The notes beneath the pieces were generated by a model that was not told the DNA's origin, did no database searches, and was given only the letters and a program-made list of their open reading frames with translations. This document shows, one piece after another, positions 15,059 through 23,561 of a stretch of 23,619 nt of DNA. The stretch's first letter is position 1, and every line of letters begins with the position of its first letter. A program made the translations under genes and the position numbers. Source of the stretch: Actinomycetes bacterium (lineage in GTDB: Bacteria > Actinomycetota > Actinomycetes > Actinomycetales > Micrococcaceae); contig JAFAAV010000050.1 in assembly GCA_023426375.1 (NCBI GenBank), positions 1 through 23,619 of the forward strand, written 5' to 3'.

Positions 15059-15082
15059 ATCCAGCTCGCCACAACGTGAACG

Positions 15083-17056
15083 TCAGTTACCGAGGAGGCT
15101 CCGCCGCTGCATCTCCAGGTCCAGAAGCTCACGCTGCAGCGACTGGTACAGAACCGATTCTTGCTGCGGATCCGTGCGGTTCAGGTGCGCCAGCTTGTCC
15201 GACTTGGCCCGGTTGATGTGCATCTCCACCAAGCTCGTCAGTACACCCACCGCATAGTTGCGAACCTGCTGCTCGGAAGAAGCGGGCAGCGGGGTCACCG
15301 ACAACTGCGCAAGGTACCCGTGCAGCGGTTCGGGCAGTTGGCCACGCACATGCTCGAGCCAGCCGCGGCCACCGCGAGGATCATTCACGTCGTATTCGGG
15401 CCGCGCGGCCACGATCGCATCGTGCAGCGCCTGGTGCACCGGGTACCGCATTTCGGCAGACTCGAAATGACCCCAGTACGCGTCGGGCACCAAGTCGGGG
15501 ACCTGCAGGACAACTTCCAGAGCCTCACGCTCCATCCGGGCCACCGGCTCCCGAGGATTGGGCAACTGCACCTCGGCAGGTCGCTCCTGCTCCTGGGGGT
15601 CACCGGGGCGATCCCCCGGGCCTCCCGGCGTGTTAGAGCCGCGTCCGGACCCCTCACGGCCCGACGAGAACTGCTGCGAGTCATTTTGCTGCGGCGCCCG
15701 CTGTTGCTGCCCGCGCTGCTGCGCTGAAGGACCGCGTTTGGAGGCCGCCGCGACCGCCCGCATGACCTCATCGGTTTCGATGCCAAGCCATCCGGACAAC
15801 TCCCGCGCATACGCCGGCCGCAAGGATGAGTCACGGATCTGCGCAACGATCGGGGCACACGCGCGCATGGCCCGCAGTCGCCCTTCCAGGCTGTTCACGT
15901 CGTAGTCGCGAATGGTCGCCTTCAACGCGAACTCGAACAACGGCGTGCGAGTGCTGACCAGGTCACGCACGGCGGCGTCACCCCGGGTCAGGCGTAAATC
16001 GCACGGGTCCATGCCCTCCGGGCCCACGGCCACGTAGGTCTGGGCCACGAACCGCTGGTCCTCCTGGAAGGCGCGCAGGGCGGCTTTCTGCCCGGCAGCG
16101 TCGCCGTCGAAGGTGAAGATGACCTCTCCCCCGGCGGAGTCGTCCGAGAGGAAGCGACGCACGATCTTGATGTGGTCCGCGCCGAATGCTGTACCGCATG
16201 TGGCCACCGCGGTCTCGACACCGGCCAGGTGACATGCCATCACGTCCGTATAGCCCTCGACCACCACCACCTGCTTTCCCTTCGCGATCGCCCGCTTGGC
16301 CAGGTTGATGCCATAGAGCACCTGGGACTTCTTGTAGAGCTGAGTTTCTGGGGTATTCAGATACTTGGGACCCTGATCGTCCTCGTAGAGCTTGCGCGCA
16401 CCGAAACCGATGACTTCACCGGCCACCGCGTGGATGGGCCAGATCAGCCGCCCACGGAATCGGTCGTAGAGACCTCGGTTGCCCTCCGAGAACATGCCGG
16501 TGAGTTTGAGCTCCTGGTCGGTGAAACCCTGATCCCGCAAATGCGTGAGCAGGTTGGACCAGCCCTTGGGCGCGTAGCCGATGCCGTAGGTGCGCGCGGC
16601 GGCGTCGTCGAATCCGCGCTCCCCCAGGAACTGCTGCGCGGCTGTGGCCTGACGCGTGTAGAGGTTGCGTTGGAAGAATTCCGCGGCGATCTTGTGCGCG
16701 TCCAGCAGACGCTGCCGACGGCCAACTTCCTCGCGTTTGGGGCCCGAGCCCTGCTCGTAGCGCAGTTCGTACCCGATGCGCGCGGCCAGCCGCTCGACCG
16801 TCTCGGTGAACGGGGTGTGGTCCATTTCCATGAGAAACGCGATGACATCCCCGGATTCGTCACAGCCGAAGCAGTGGTACGTGCCCATTTGCGGACGCAC
16901 GTGGAACGAGGGTGTGCGCTCGTCGTGGAACGGGCACAGCCCCTTGTAGGAACCGATTCCGGCGGGCTTCAAGGTCACGTACTGGTCGACAATTTCCTTG
17001 AGATCGGTGCGTGATCGCACCTCGTCTATGTCTTCGCGCCTGATCAGTCCTGCCAC
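15083..17056 (-). CDS. dnaG: DNA primase DnaG
   Basis: Replication primase, which makes RNA primers at the fork with DnaB helicase, 657 residues. The zinc-binding CHC2 domain is C41-x2-H44-x17-C62-x2-C65. The RNA-polymerase basic region includes RFRGRLIWPI (about 199-208). The Toprim catalytic motifs are VVEGYTD (E267, D271) and FDGDAAG (D317, D319). The C-terminal helicase-interaction domain follows a low-complexity Gln/Gly/Pro linker. The GTG at 17056 gives the usual MAGLIRREDIDEVRSRTDLK start; an in-frame ATG three codons upstream at 17065 is also possible. The upstream neighbour is an unrelated transporter with its own terminator, so dnaG has its own promoter or leaderless start. Downstream lies tRNA-Asn. 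Confidence 0.97.
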   Translation of the reverse strand: MAGLIRREDIDEVRSRTDLKEIVDQYVTLKPAGIGSYKGLCPFHDERTPSFHVRPQMGTYHCFGCDESGDVIAFLMEMDHTPFTETVERLAARIGYELRYEQGSGPKREEVGRRQRLLDAHKIAAEFFQRNLYTRQATAAQQFLGERGFDDAAARTYGIGYAPKGWSNLLTHLRDQGFTDQELKLTGMFSEGNRGLYDRFRGRLIWPIHAVAGEVIGFGARKLYEDDQGPKYLNTPETQLYKKSQVLYGINLAKRAIAKGKQVVVVEGYTDVMACHLAGVETAVATCGTAFGADHIKIVRRFLSDDSAGGEVIFTFDGDAAGQKAALRAFQEDQRFVAQTYVAVGPEGMDPCDLRLTRGDAAVRDLVSTRTPLFEFALKATIRDYDVNSLEGRLRAMRACAPIVAQIRDSSLRPAYARELSGWLGIETDEVMRAVAAASKRGPSAQQRGQQQRAPQQNDSQQFSSGREGSGRGSNTPGGPGDRPGDPQEQERPAEVQLPNPREPVARMEREALEVVLQVPDLVPDAYWGHFESAEMRYPVHQALHDAIVAARPEYDVNDPRGGRGWLEHVRGQLPEPLHGYLAQLSVTPLPASSEQQVRNYAVGVLTSLVEMHINRAKSDKLAHLNRTDPQQESVLYQSLQRELLDLEMQRRSLLGN

Positions 17057-17127
17057 GCCTCTCATCCTAGGCAACGCGTCAAACTCGCGGGACCGCGGTG
17101 TCGGTCTGTGCAGTCCGCGCACGAAGA

Positions 17128-17158
17128 AGCGGCGTCGCCCCCTCGGGACGACGCCGCT
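17128..17158 (-). terminator. Terminator of the AAHS-type transporter gene
   Basis: AGCGGCGTCG (17128-17137) and CGACGCCGCT (17149-17158) are perfect 10-bp arms with an 11-base loop. On the minus strand TTCTTCG follows. It starts 24 bases past the transporter stop and separates that gene from dnaG. Confidence 0.8.
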
Positions 17159-17182
17159 CTTAACAGACTCGACGCGCGGAAC

Positions 17183-18580
17183 CTACCGCGCGGGAGAGTC
17201 CTCAGGTTCGATGACCACGCGCTTGTCGACCGGGTCCACCGTCTTGGTACCCAGCATCGACGCGCCACCCAACGCACCCACCAGAGCAAAGGCGAAGAAA
17301 CCCCACGGGTAGGCCAGGCCGGCGGTCAACAGAGTGCCACCCACGATGGGGCCGCTGATGGCACCCAGACGTCCCACGCCCGCGGACATACCCAACGCGG
17401 TCGCACGGACCTGCGGCGGGTGGTTGGCTGCGGTGAACGCGTACACGAGCACCTGTGATGAGAACACGAAGCAACCGGTCAGGAACACCATGAAATAAAT
17501 ACCCAACACGGGCAGCTTGATGGCCAGGGCAGCCAGCAACACGGCGGAGCCCGCGAACCACAGGATGCCGGCGACGCGCGGAGTGATCCGGTCGGCCACG
17601 CGGCCACCGATCCACAGGCCCACCACTGCACCCACGTTGAGGATCAGCAGGAAGCCCAGCGAGTTGCCCAGGTCGTAATCGGCGGCGCGCATGATCTGCG
17701 GCAGCCACGTGTTGAGGCCGTAGACCAGCAGCAGACCCATGAAGGACGCGGTCCAGATGAACACCGAGTTGCGCGCGTACGTTCCGCTCAGCAGCAGGGC
17801 CGCGCCCTGCTTCGCGGGTTTGGCCTTCTCGCCGTTCGGGGTCGACGACGCCGCGCGGCCGTCACCCGCTGCGCCTGCCGCGTCCGGAAGTTCGAGTTCG
17901 ACGTTGTAGTGCGCGGCGACGGCGCGAGCGGCGTCGTAATCACCCTTGGCCGCCAAATAGGACGGCGATTCGGGAAGGAAGAAGTACATGAGCGGCACCA
18001 GGATCAGCGCGGGCAGGGCACCGGCGATGAACATGGTGTGCCACGAGAACTGTGACAGGACCCAGATGGCCAGCGCCGCAGTGAGCACTGCGCCCACGTG
18101 GTAACCGGTCATCATGACTGTCGTGGCGTTGGAGCCGCGGCCCTTACGGGCGAACTCCGTGACCATGGAGATGCCGGTGGGCAAACAACCGCCCAGGCCC
18201 AAGCCGGCCAGGAAGCGCAGCACGCCGAACCACAACACGGTGGGTGCGAAGGCTGCGGCGAAGGTCAAGGCCGAGAAGACGATCACGGCGCCGATCAGCA
18301 TCTTGCGGCGTCCCAGGCGGTCGGTGAGCCAACCCATGCCCAGCGCGCCGACCATCATGCCGAACAGGCCGGCGGTGGCCACTGCGGTGCCTTCACCGGT
18401 GGACATGTCGAAGGCGGCGTCATCGAGCAGTGCGGGCATCACGGCACCGAGGACAACGGCATCGAATCCGTCCAGAAGAACGGCGATCCAACACAACGGG
18501 GCAACCCACAGTGGAGATTTGAGAATGAGGCCCTTGGCGGGCGCGGTGCCCGTGGTGGGCGAGGAAGCGGTGGAACTCAC
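17183..18580 (-). CDS. AAHS-like MFS transporter (aromatic acid type)
   Basis: A 465-residue, 12-helix major facilitator. The motif LLDGFDAVVLGAVMPAL in helix 1 is the DGFD signature of the aromatic acid:H+ symporter (PcaK/BenK-like) family. The loop-2 motif GWLTDRLGRRKM and a matching GGRVADRITPR in the second half are present. A polar central loop (about residues 228-262) is Ala/Gly-rich. The GTG at 18580 has GGAAGAG eight bases upstream and is preferred over the GTG at 18613, which would overlap a promoter-like element. It lies between dgt and dnaG, with its own inverted-repeat control site and terminator. It probably imports an aromatic or related carboxylate; no catabolic gene is adjacent. 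Confidence 0.87.
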   Translation of the reverse strand: MSSTASSPTTGTAPAKGLILKSPLWVAPLCWIAVLLDGFDAVVLGAVMPALLDDAAFDMSTGEGTAVATAGLFGMMVGALGMGWLTDRLGRRKMLIGAVIVFSALTFAAAFAPTVLWFGVLRFLAGLGLGGCLPTGISMVTEFARKGRGSNATTVMMTGYHVGAVLTAALAIWVLSQFSWHTMFIAGALPALILVPLMYFFLPESPSYLAAKGDYDAARAVAAHYNVELELPDAAGAAGDGRAASSTPNGEKAKPAKQGAALLLSGTYARNSVFIWTASFMGLLLVYGLNTWLPQIMRAADYDLGNSLGFLLILNVGAVVGLWIGGRVADRITPRVAGILWFAGSAVLLAALAIKLPVLGIYFMVFLTGCFVFSSQVLVYAFTAANHPPQVRATALGMSAGVGRLGAISGPIVGGTLLTAGLAYPWGFFAFALVGALGGASMLGTKTVDPVDKRVVIEPEDSPAR

Positions 18581-18608
18581 GGGGGAATCTCTTCCGATAG
18601 GGCAACAG

Positions 18609-18623
18609 ATCACAGTGATACTA
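18609..18623 (-). promoter_or_regulatory. Operator-like inverted repeat over a -10 box
   Basis: ATCAC-A-GTGAT (18609-18619) is a perfect 5+1+5 inverted repeat. On the minus strand it overlaps the last bases of a TAGTAT -10 candidate (18623-18618), about 30 bases upstream of the transporter GTG. No good -35 is seen at 17 bases. This is the arrangement expected for a repressor that controls the transporter gene. No regulator gene is nearby. Confidence 0.45.
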
Positions 18624-18673
18624 GTCGCACGCCCGTGTTAGCCCGGCCACAGTCCCGTTGAATGAGAGCAAGC

Positions 18674-19993
18674 TCACCAGAGGGGCTTGTCGCCCGTTCG
18701 CCAATTGGTGCCGCGGATTTTGTCGTGCAGGGCCACGGCGGAGATATCCGTGAGGCATGCGACCTGATCCACGACCAGGCGCAGGCGGGCGGCCTCGGCA
18801 CCGGGTCCGTCACCGATCTCGCGCCAGTCCCCCGCGAACTCGGGTGAGAGGAACCGGCCGTCCGTTTCCATCAGGGCGTTGACCAAAATGGTCAGGATCT
18901 CGTTCTGGTTGTCGTAGAGTGGTTGGGCGTCGCGCACGGTCATCACGAACGCCGTGGCAATGCCCTTGAGCACCGCGATCTCCAGCTCGGTTTCGTGCGG
19001 CACCACCAGCTGTGCGGAGTAGCGGGTCAGCTGACCATCGCCGGCAACGTCACGCGTGGCCTCCACAGCCGACATCGCAAACCGGCCGATCAACTGGCTG
19101 GTCATGTTCTTGAGCCGTGCCAGGTCCTTGCGGGAGCCGTCCATGAGCGGGATCCACACCGGGGAGGCCTCCAGACGGCGCAGGGCGGCGTCCAGTTCCT
19201 CCTCGGTGGCCTGGGGAAGGTACCAACGCTGGGTCCACTCGATCACGCGGGCACGTGCAATGGGATCAGCCACTTGACCCAGCTGCAAGGTGTTGGAGGC
19301 GATGGCGTCTTCCACGTCGTGCACGCTGTAGGAGATATCGTCGGCCAGGTCCATGACCTGGGCTTCCAGGCACTTGCGGCCCTCGATGGCGCCTTCGCGC
19401 ATCCAGCGGAAGACCGGCAGATCGTCCTGGTAGACGCCGAACTTGAGGTTGGGTTTACCGTCCGGGCGCTGCGGTGCATCCTCTGCGCTCCATGGGTACT
19501 TGCACGTGGCATCCAACGCGGCGCGAGTGAGGTTGAGACCGGCGGGGTGGCCGTCCTCGGTGATGATCTTGGGCTCGAGCCTCACGAGGAGACGCAGGGT
19601 CTGGGCATTGCCCTCGAAGCCGCCGATTCCCCGCGTCATGGCCGCGAGCGCCGTTTCCCCGTTGTGCCCGAAGGGCGGGTGCCCCAGGTCGTGGGACAGG
19701 CACGCGGCGTCCACGACGTCCGGATCGCAGCCGAGAGCCTTGCCCAGTTCGCGGCCGATCTGCGCCACTTCCAGGGAGTGGGTCAGGCGGTTGCGGACGA
19801 AGTCATCCGTGCTCGGTGCGACCACCTGGGTCTTGGCGGCCAACCGTCGCAGAGCGGAGCTGTGCAGCACGCGTGCCCGGTCTCGCTCGAAGTGGGAGCG
19901 GTGGCGATTGTGGTGGTTCTCGGCCACGTACCGCTCGGCGTCCTCATAGGCGTATCCGGCGGGCAGGGTTCCCAGGCGATCAGGGGTGTGCAA
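18674..19993 (-). CDS. dgt: dGTPase-like HD-domain triphosphohydrolase
   Basis: A deoxyguanosinetriphosphate triphosphohydrolase-like protein (hydrolyses dNTPs to nucleoside plus tripolyphosphate), 439 residues. The HD-domain metal site is H72 (RLTHSLEVAQ), H101-D102 in CLSHDLGHPPFGHNGE and a later D in DLADDISYS. R39/R41 and RRLAAKTQV are typical of the family. The TTG at 19993 is preferred because GGAGG lies eight bases upstream, inside the end of dusB; an ATG at 20014 (446 residues) has no ribosome site. Its start is four bases past the dusB stop, so it is coupled to dusB. In M. tuberculosis dgt sits beside dnaG; here a transporter separates them. Triphosphohydrolase activity is inferred from the family. 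Confidence 0.92.
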   Translation of the reverse strand: MHTPDRLGTLPAGYAYEDAERYVAENHHNRHRSHFERDRARVLHSSALRRLAAKTQVVAPSTDDFVRNRLTHSLEVAQIGRELGKALGCDPDVVDAACLSHDLGHPPFGHNGETALAAMTRGIGGFEGNAQTLRLLVRLEPKIITEDGHPAGLNLTRAALDATCKYPWSAEDAPQRPDGKPNLKFGVYQDDLPVFRWMREGAIEGRKCLEAQVMDLADDISYSVHDVEDAIASNTLQLGQVADPIARARVIEWTQRWYLPQATEEELDAALRRLEASPVWIPLMDGSRKDLARLKNMTSQLIGRFAMSAVEATRDVAGDGQLTRYSAQLVVPHETELEIAVLKGIATAFVMTVRDAQPLYDNQNEILTILVNALMETDGRFLSPEFAGDWREIGDGPGAEAARLRLVVDQVACLTDISAVALHDKIRGTNWRTGDKPLW

Positions 19994-19997
19994 TCGG

Positions 19998-21188
19998 TCA
20001 GCCTCCGGAGACATCGAGTTCGGCGTGTACCAAGCCCAGGCGTTCGGCGTCACCCAGGATGCGGGAGTTCAGCCAACCATCCGGGAGGTGAGGTTTGCGA
20101 GGGTTTCCAGCGCGACCACGCGGACCCTCCACGTCTTTGCCCGGGTACGGCAAGTCCAAGTCGAGCTGGTCCAGCAGTTCGCGCAGTCGCTCCAGGCTGG
20201 GCACCTGCGCCATCTGGGCGCGTAATTCACCGCCCACCGGATAACCCTTGAAGTACCAGGGCACGTGCTTGCGGATTTCACGGCAGCCCTTGGCTTCGTC
20301 ACCAAATTCTTCGGCCAGTAGCTCTGCGTGCCGGTAAATGGTTTCCGCGACCTTGCGGACTCCGGGTTTGTAGCGCTTGGGGCTGCCCTCGAAGGCTGCC
20401 TGCAGATCGCCGAACAACCACGGGCGGCCTTGGCAACCACGGCCCACCACCACACCGTCCACGCCGGTCTGCTCAACCATACGGACCGCGTCCTCGGCGG
20501 AGAAAATGTCACCGTTACCGAGCACGGGGATGTCCGGGAGCGCTTCACGGAGGCGGGCGATCGAATTCCAGTCCGCCTTGCCCGAATAGTGCTGCTGCAG
20601 AGTGCGTCCGTGGAGTGCTACCGCGGCAACACCTTCATCGCGGGCCATACGGCCGGCATCCAAATAGGTCTGGTGCTCGTCGTCGATGCCGATGCGCATC
20701 TTAATCGTCACCGGAATATTCGCCTCGGAGGCCTCCTGGACCGCAGTGCGGATGATGGCACGGAACAGGTCGGTCTTCCACGGCAGGGCGGAGCCGCCGC
20801 CGCGCTTGGTGACCTTGGGGACCGGGCAACCGAAGTTCAGGTCAATGTGGTCCGCGCGATCCTCCTGCGCGACCATGCGCACAGCCTTACCCACGTTGAC
20901 CGCATCCACACCGTAGATCTGGATCGAGCGCGGGGTCTCGTCAGGATCGTGATGAATGATTCGCAACGACTCCGGACGCCGTTCCACCAGGGCACGCGCG
21001 GTGACCATTTCCGTAACGTACAGTCCCCCGCCGTATTCGCGGCACAGCTTGCGGAAGGACTTGTTGGTCACCCCCGCCATGGGTGCCAGAACCACGGGCA
21101 CGTCGATGGTCAACGGTCCCAGCTGTAACGGTTTCAGGTTCAACACGGCCGGTTCCCGGTCCGCGGTCTCAAGATCTACGGTGCTCAT
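19998..21188 (-). CDS. dusB: tRNA-dihydrouridine synthase (DusB type)
   Basis: A flavin-dependent enzyme that reduces uridine to dihydrouridine in tRNA D-loops, 396 residues. The FMN-barrel start VVLAPMAGVTNKSFRKLC (32-49) and the catalytic motif DLNFGCPVPKVTKRGGGSAL with C121 are clear. KMRIG and GNGDIFSAEDA are further FMN/phosphate-binding stretches. The ATG at 21188 gives homologue-like length; a GTG six codons earlier is possible. No ribosome site is strong. The start overlaps the stop of the TPR gene by 20 bases and the stop is four bases from the dgt TTG, so the three are one operon. DusB versus DusA/C is assigned by resemblance only. Confidence 0.92.
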   Translation of the reverse strand: MSTVDLETADREPAVLNLKPLQLGPLTIDVPVVLAPMAGVTNKSFRKLCREYGGGLYVTEMVTARALVERRPESLRIIHHDPDETPRSIQIYGVDAVNVGKAVRMVAQEDRADHIDLNFGCPVPKVTKRGGGSALPWKTDLFRAIIRTAVQEASEANIPVTIKMRIGIDDEHQTYLDAGRMARDEGVAAVALHGRTLQQHYSGKADWNSIARLREALPDIPVLGNGDIFSAEDAVRMVEQTGVDGVVVGRGCQGRPWLFGDLQAAFEGSPKRYKPGVRKVAETIYRHAELLAEEFGDEAKGCREIRKHVPWYFKGYPVGGELRAQMAQVPSLERLRELLDQLDLDLPYPGKDVEGPRGRAGNPRKPHLPDGWLNSRILGDAERLGLVHAELDVSGG

Positions 21189-22011
21189 CGTGCGACATTG
21201 TCTCACTATTCGAGTTGTTGCGTGCTGAGCTGTCCACCTGCTCCAGACGCACGGCCAGCTTGAACGCCCGCACCTGTTCGTCGCGGCGGCCCAGGGTTTT
21301 GTACACGGCCCCCAGGTGTCGCAGACACTGCACCCACTCCCGCGTGTGGGCCTCCGGATCCGGAAGCGCGGGATAAAGGTTACTGGCGTTGTAGAGGGCG
21401 TGAGCGGCGTCGTTCCAGGCCATCATGTCTTCCGCAAGCGCCGCGAGACCCTTCCAACACATGATCTGCCCGGCAATGTCCCCGCGCAGTTCGCAGCCCG
21501 CGAGAACTTTTTCGTAATGGTCGTTCGCCAGTCTGCGGCGCCCTGCAGCCTGTGCCGCCGTGGCCAGGTGCGAGGTCCAGCGCAAGTCCTCACGTGAGAC
21601 GAACTCCACACCGTCCGCCGTACCCGTGGGCCGCGACGGATCCACTCCGGCGGCCTTGGCCCCCTCCTGGAACTCGCGATACGCATCCCACGGGCGGCCC
21701 TCCAGCAGCAGAACGTCACCCAAATTCTCCAGACACCGCACCCGACCGCCCACGGCACGCGCCGACCGCGGGGCACGCTTGTACTGGGTCGAAGCCAGTC
21801 GATAGTGGTGTTCCGCCGCCGTCAGATCACCAGAGTCTCGCGCCAGATCCCCCAACGACGACGCCGCATCGCCGGCTACCAGCCACACCTCACCCAGGCG
21901 CGCGGTACGTAAGGAGGCCTCGAGCGACTCTCGGGCCGCTACGGTATCCCCGGTTTCCAGGGCCGTGAGTCCGCGCTTGAGTCGTCGTTTGGCACTGGCC
22001 GCTGCAAACAC
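21169..22011 (-). CDS. Tetratricopeptide-repeat protein
   Basis: A 280-residue soluble protein made mainly of degenerate TPR helix pairs. Examples are RGLTALETGDTVAARESLEA (about 14-33), SLGDLARDSGDLTAAEHHYR (52-71), CLENLGDVLLLEGRPWDAYR (about 92-111) and a C-terminal CLRHLGAVYKTLGRRDEQVR. TPR arrays mediate protein-protein contacts, so it is probably an adaptor or scaffold; no enzyme motif is visible and no partner is known. The GTG at 22011 has TAGGAG six bases upstream. It is first in a three-gene operon with dusB and dgt: its stop lies within the dusB start. Confidence 0.8.
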   Translation of the reverse strand: MFAAASAKRRLKRGLTALETGDTVAARESLEASLRTARLGEVWLVAGDAASSLGDLARDSGDLTAAEHHYRLASTQYKRAPRSARAVGGRVRCLENLGDVLLLEGRPWDAYREFQEGAKAAGVDPSRPTGTADGVEFVSREDLRWTSHLATAAQAAGRRRLANDHYEKVLAGCELRGDIAGQIMCWKGLAALAEDMMAWNDAAHALYNASNLYPALPDPEAHTREWVQCLRHLGAVYKTLGRRDEQVRAFKLAVRLEQVDSSARNNSNSETMSHDEHRRS

Positions 22012-22131
22012 GGGTGGCTCCTAGGAGTGAGTGACATTTGTGGCAGAGGATCGCACGTTTCCTAGCCTCATTCTGACGAACCTCCGCCCAGAATGTTCGG
22101 CCTTTGGGTCGTGCCCGGCAAAACGGGGAAA

Positions 22132-23496
22132 TCAAAGGATTCTGCTGCCCGCTTCGGACGGTTGCAATGTGAGAAAGAGCGGTTCCCGGAACCCGTTCTG
22201 GGCAAAGCACAACTGAACGAACGCAGCGAGTCGGTCAACGGCTTCCAACGGCACCAGCGCAATCACAGATCCGCCGAATCCGCCGCCCACCACCTTGGCA
22301 CCCAGTGCGCCCGCGGTCAGACATCCGTCCACCGCGGCATCGAGTTCTGGGACGGTGACCTGGCAGTCGTCACGCATGGATTCGTGACCCTCCACGAGCA
22401 ATTGACCCACGAGAGTCCAGTCAGGGGCATCCGCATGCAATTCGTGGGCGATCTGCACCGAACGAACCATCTCGGTCATCGAGTGCCGCAACCTCAATCG
22501 AGTCTTCTCGGGGTTCTCGGTGAGCTCCGCCCCCGCATCGAGAAGGTGGTCGAAACGTTCGAGAACGGCAGCGGCGTCGTCGGGGGTGGGGCGTTCTGGA
22601 AGCGCCTCGCGCAACGTCGGCACGCCCAGAACCGCCGCCGCGGCCTCACATTCGGCTCGGCGGGAACTGTACTGACCGTCCGCCAGCTTGTGCGGCGCCC
22701 GCGTATCGACGGCTAGCCACGTCAGGCCCGCGAGCGCGGGATCGGCGGGCAAGCGGGCGACGTCGAAGTCGCGGCAGTCCAGCGCCAGGATCTCCCCGGC
22801 GTGCGAACGCAAGGACGCCGTCTGGTCCAGACCGCCCGTGTTGGCACCCACGATGTAGTTTTCCGCGTCCATGCAGGCGCGCGCGAGGGCGCGGCGCAGA
22901 GCGTCGTCCGGGCGATCGTTGCCGGTGTTCAAGGAAAACAATGCGAGCGCCACTGAACATTCGAGGGCCGCGGAGGAGGCAAGCCCAGCCCCGATCGGCA
23001 CGGTGGAATCGACCATGAGGTCGGCCCCGAAATCGGCGGCCAGTTCGAGCTCCGGAACCGCCACCGGGTGGGCAGAGTCTCCGCGCGCCACACGGTTCAT
23101 GCCCCAAGCCACTCCGGCCGCGTAGCCGAACCAGCCGGAAATCGCCCCGGGCGCGATGTCGCCGATGCGAGTGGAACGTGGGCGATCATCCGCCACGGAC
23201 TCATCTGCGTCCTGCATCGATTGGGCGTTGAGCACGCCGTCCTCGCGAGGTGCGGCCGCCGTCAGAGTGACGTACTGGTGGGCGAACGGAAGGCACATAC
23301 CGCCAGAGAAATCCACGTACTCGCCCATGAGATTGGCGCGGCCCGGCGCGGCCCAAACACCCACCGGCGCGCGACCGTAGGCCTCTTCGAACTTCTGGCT
23401 CAACCGCTGCGCCCGTTCGTGCACATCCGGCTGGCCGACCCACCGTGGGCGCGCGAAATCTTCCGGTGTGGCGGTTTCGCTGAGCTCACAGGACAC
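22132..23496 (-). CDS. galK: Galactokinase-like GHMP kinase
   Basis: A sugar kinase of the GHMP superfamily, 454 residues, closest to galactokinase, which phosphorylates galactose at C1 in the Leloir pathway. The nucleotide-binding motif PIGAGLASSAA is at 167-177, the catalytic Asp D224 in GGLDQTAS, the C-terminal motif VVGGGFGGSVIAL is present, and so is TRAPHKLADGQYSSRRAEC. The N-terminal galactose-binding signature, usually GRVNLIGEHTDY, reads GRANLMGEYVDF (53-63), changing H and T. The acceptor may therefore differ from galactose. The GTG at 23496 has GAGGAA eight bases upstream and is preferred to the GTG at 23562, which overlaps the upstream gene. A sugar-porter gene lies 65 bases upstream on the same strand. 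Confidence 0.85.
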   Translation of the reverse strand: MSCELSETATPEDFARPRWVGQPDVHERAQRLSQKFEEAYGRAPVGVWAAPGRANLMGEYVDFSGGMCLPFAHQYVTLTAAAPREDGVLNAQSMQDADESVADDRPRSTRIGDIAPGAISGWFGYAAGVAWGMNRVARGDSAHPVAVPELELAADFGADLMVDSTVPIGAGLASSAALECSVALALFSLNTGNDRPDDALRRALARACMDAENYIVGANTGGLDQTASLRSHAGEILALDCRDFDVARLPADPALAGLTWLAVDTRAPHKLADGQYSSRRAECEAAAAVLGVPTLREALPERPTPDDAAAVLERFDHLLDAGAELTENPEKTRLRLRHSMTEMVRSVQIAHELHADAPDWTLVGQLLVEGHESMRDDCQVTVPELDAAVDGCLTAGALGAKVVGGGFGGSVIALVPLEAVDRLAAFVQLCFAQNGFREPLFLTLQPSEAGSRIL

Positions 23497-23561
23497 GGGC
23501 GGATTCCTCACATGACGTTGATACCGGGGTACGGGGGACGGGGCTGACAAACCATTGTCCA

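Noticed and set aside
22114..22127. CCCG/CGGG hairpin behind the galactokinase-like gene
   Set aside because: Four base pairs with no clear T-run on the right side; insufficient for a terminator call.
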